From: Zingiber officinale
Taxonomy: Eukaryota > Streptophyta > Magnoliopsida > Zingiberales > Zingiberaceae
Direction: 5' to 3'
Length of the DNA: 64,000 nt
NCBI RefSeq assembly: GCF_018446385.1
Contig: NC_056002.1
Coordinates: forward strand, 8,380,894-8,444,893
Under the pieces are notes generated by a model. That model saw only the letters and a list, made by a program, of their open reading frames with translations, made no database searches and had not been told where the DNA came from. The position numbers were made by a program, and so were the translations under genes. Shown piece after piece: positions 63,518-64,000 of this stretch (position 1 is the stretch's first letter; each line of letters starts with the position of its first letter).

Positions 63518-63900
63518 TTTGTGATCCTTAAATTTTTAATCTGTCTATTTTTAGCCCTCTAACTTTTTTTAATAAATTAATCTTTAAATTTTTTCAATCG
63601 TGTAATTTTAATCCTCTATTTTTTTATAAATAAATTAATCGTTCAACTTTTTTAATTTATTATTATTATTTCTCAGTCAAATTTTTTAAAAAAATAACGA
63701 AAACTATAAAATGTACCTTTTGCGTGTCTTTTAAGGGGGTAAAACGTATCGTACAGTATTTCCCTCTAGAAAGTATGTAGGAGACCTGGTCTGTCGTCAA
63801 TATTTTTAGAAACATGTGATGAATAAATTATAAATGGTCAATTAAAAAAATTGAATGACAGTTAAAAACTAGACAATTAAAAAAGTTTAAAAATCGCAAA
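63518..63900. repeat. Candidate MITE with long imperfect inverted ends (about 383 bp)
   Basis: The left end (63518-63575, tttgtgatccttaaattttt...) and the reverse complement of the right end (63845-63900, tttgcgatttttaaactttt...) align imperfectly over about 55 bp with runs such as tagtttttaactgtc against tatttttagccctct. The body is AT-rich and non-coding. No clear target duplication was found, so the family (Mutator-like or other) is not assigned. Confidence 0.45.
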
Positions 63901-64000
63901 GGTAATATTTTTCCAAGGCTATACTCAAATGTATTGTTTTTGTTATCATACAAAATGTACGACCTGTGAATGCATTTTCGCAAGCGAATGCTTGACCAGA

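Overview
This is a stretch of plant nuclear DNA, most likely from a monocot. It has five intron-containing or intronless host genes of ordinary plant families, no bacterial-style gene organisation, an Au-type SINE, and about 60% LTR-retrotransposon sequence. The GC-rich first exons of the PPR and RBOH genes fit a commelinid monocot. Zingiberales is only a guess from the look of the LTRs.

Layout. 1-15.9 kb is a nest of LTR elements: a Tnt1/Tork-like Copia (minus), a second Copia remnant with its 3' LTR (plus), an Angela-like Copia remnant with a 2.6 kb LTR (minus), and a Gypsy integrase-end fragment cut by a Copia LTR piece and a complete solo Gypsy LTR flanked by a 5-bp target duplication. 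16.5-34.4 kb is a gene island on the plus strand: a five-exon Nudix hydrolase, an intronless PPR protein like Arabidopsis At5g61800, a five-exon DHHC protein S-acyltransferase and a five-exon calnexin. The acyltransferase introns carry a solo LTR, an Au SINE and a (TA)n tract. 36.3-57.9 kb is an old Gypsy element of the Tat lineage (minus strand), with LTRs at both ends and a near-perfect target duplication. It carries an antisense additional coding region on the plus strand and is interrupted by a probable solo LTR and by a complete, younger 9.8 kb Angela-like Copia with a perfect GCGGC duplication. 58.3-62.4 kb is a ten-exon RBOH NADPH oxidase on the minus strand. A candidate inverted-repeat MITE lies near the right edge.

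The host genes do not form a pathway by position. Calnexin (ER folding) and the S-acyltransferase (membrane protein lipidation) are neighbours on the same strand but have separate transcription units. RBOH makes apoplastic superoxide. The exon structures given here were read by eye from GT/AG sites, protein-family continuity and frame arithmetic. All five host genes give unbroken frames of normal family length. No tRNA, rRNA or CRISPR was found. The most unusual signals are arrays of short palindromic GC-rich motifs just upstream of the TATA-like box in three apparently unrelated LTRs, the antisense gene in the Tat element with its own TATA-like promoter, and an Angela-like family that appears to have moved recently although its interior is decayed and lacks a recognisable gag.
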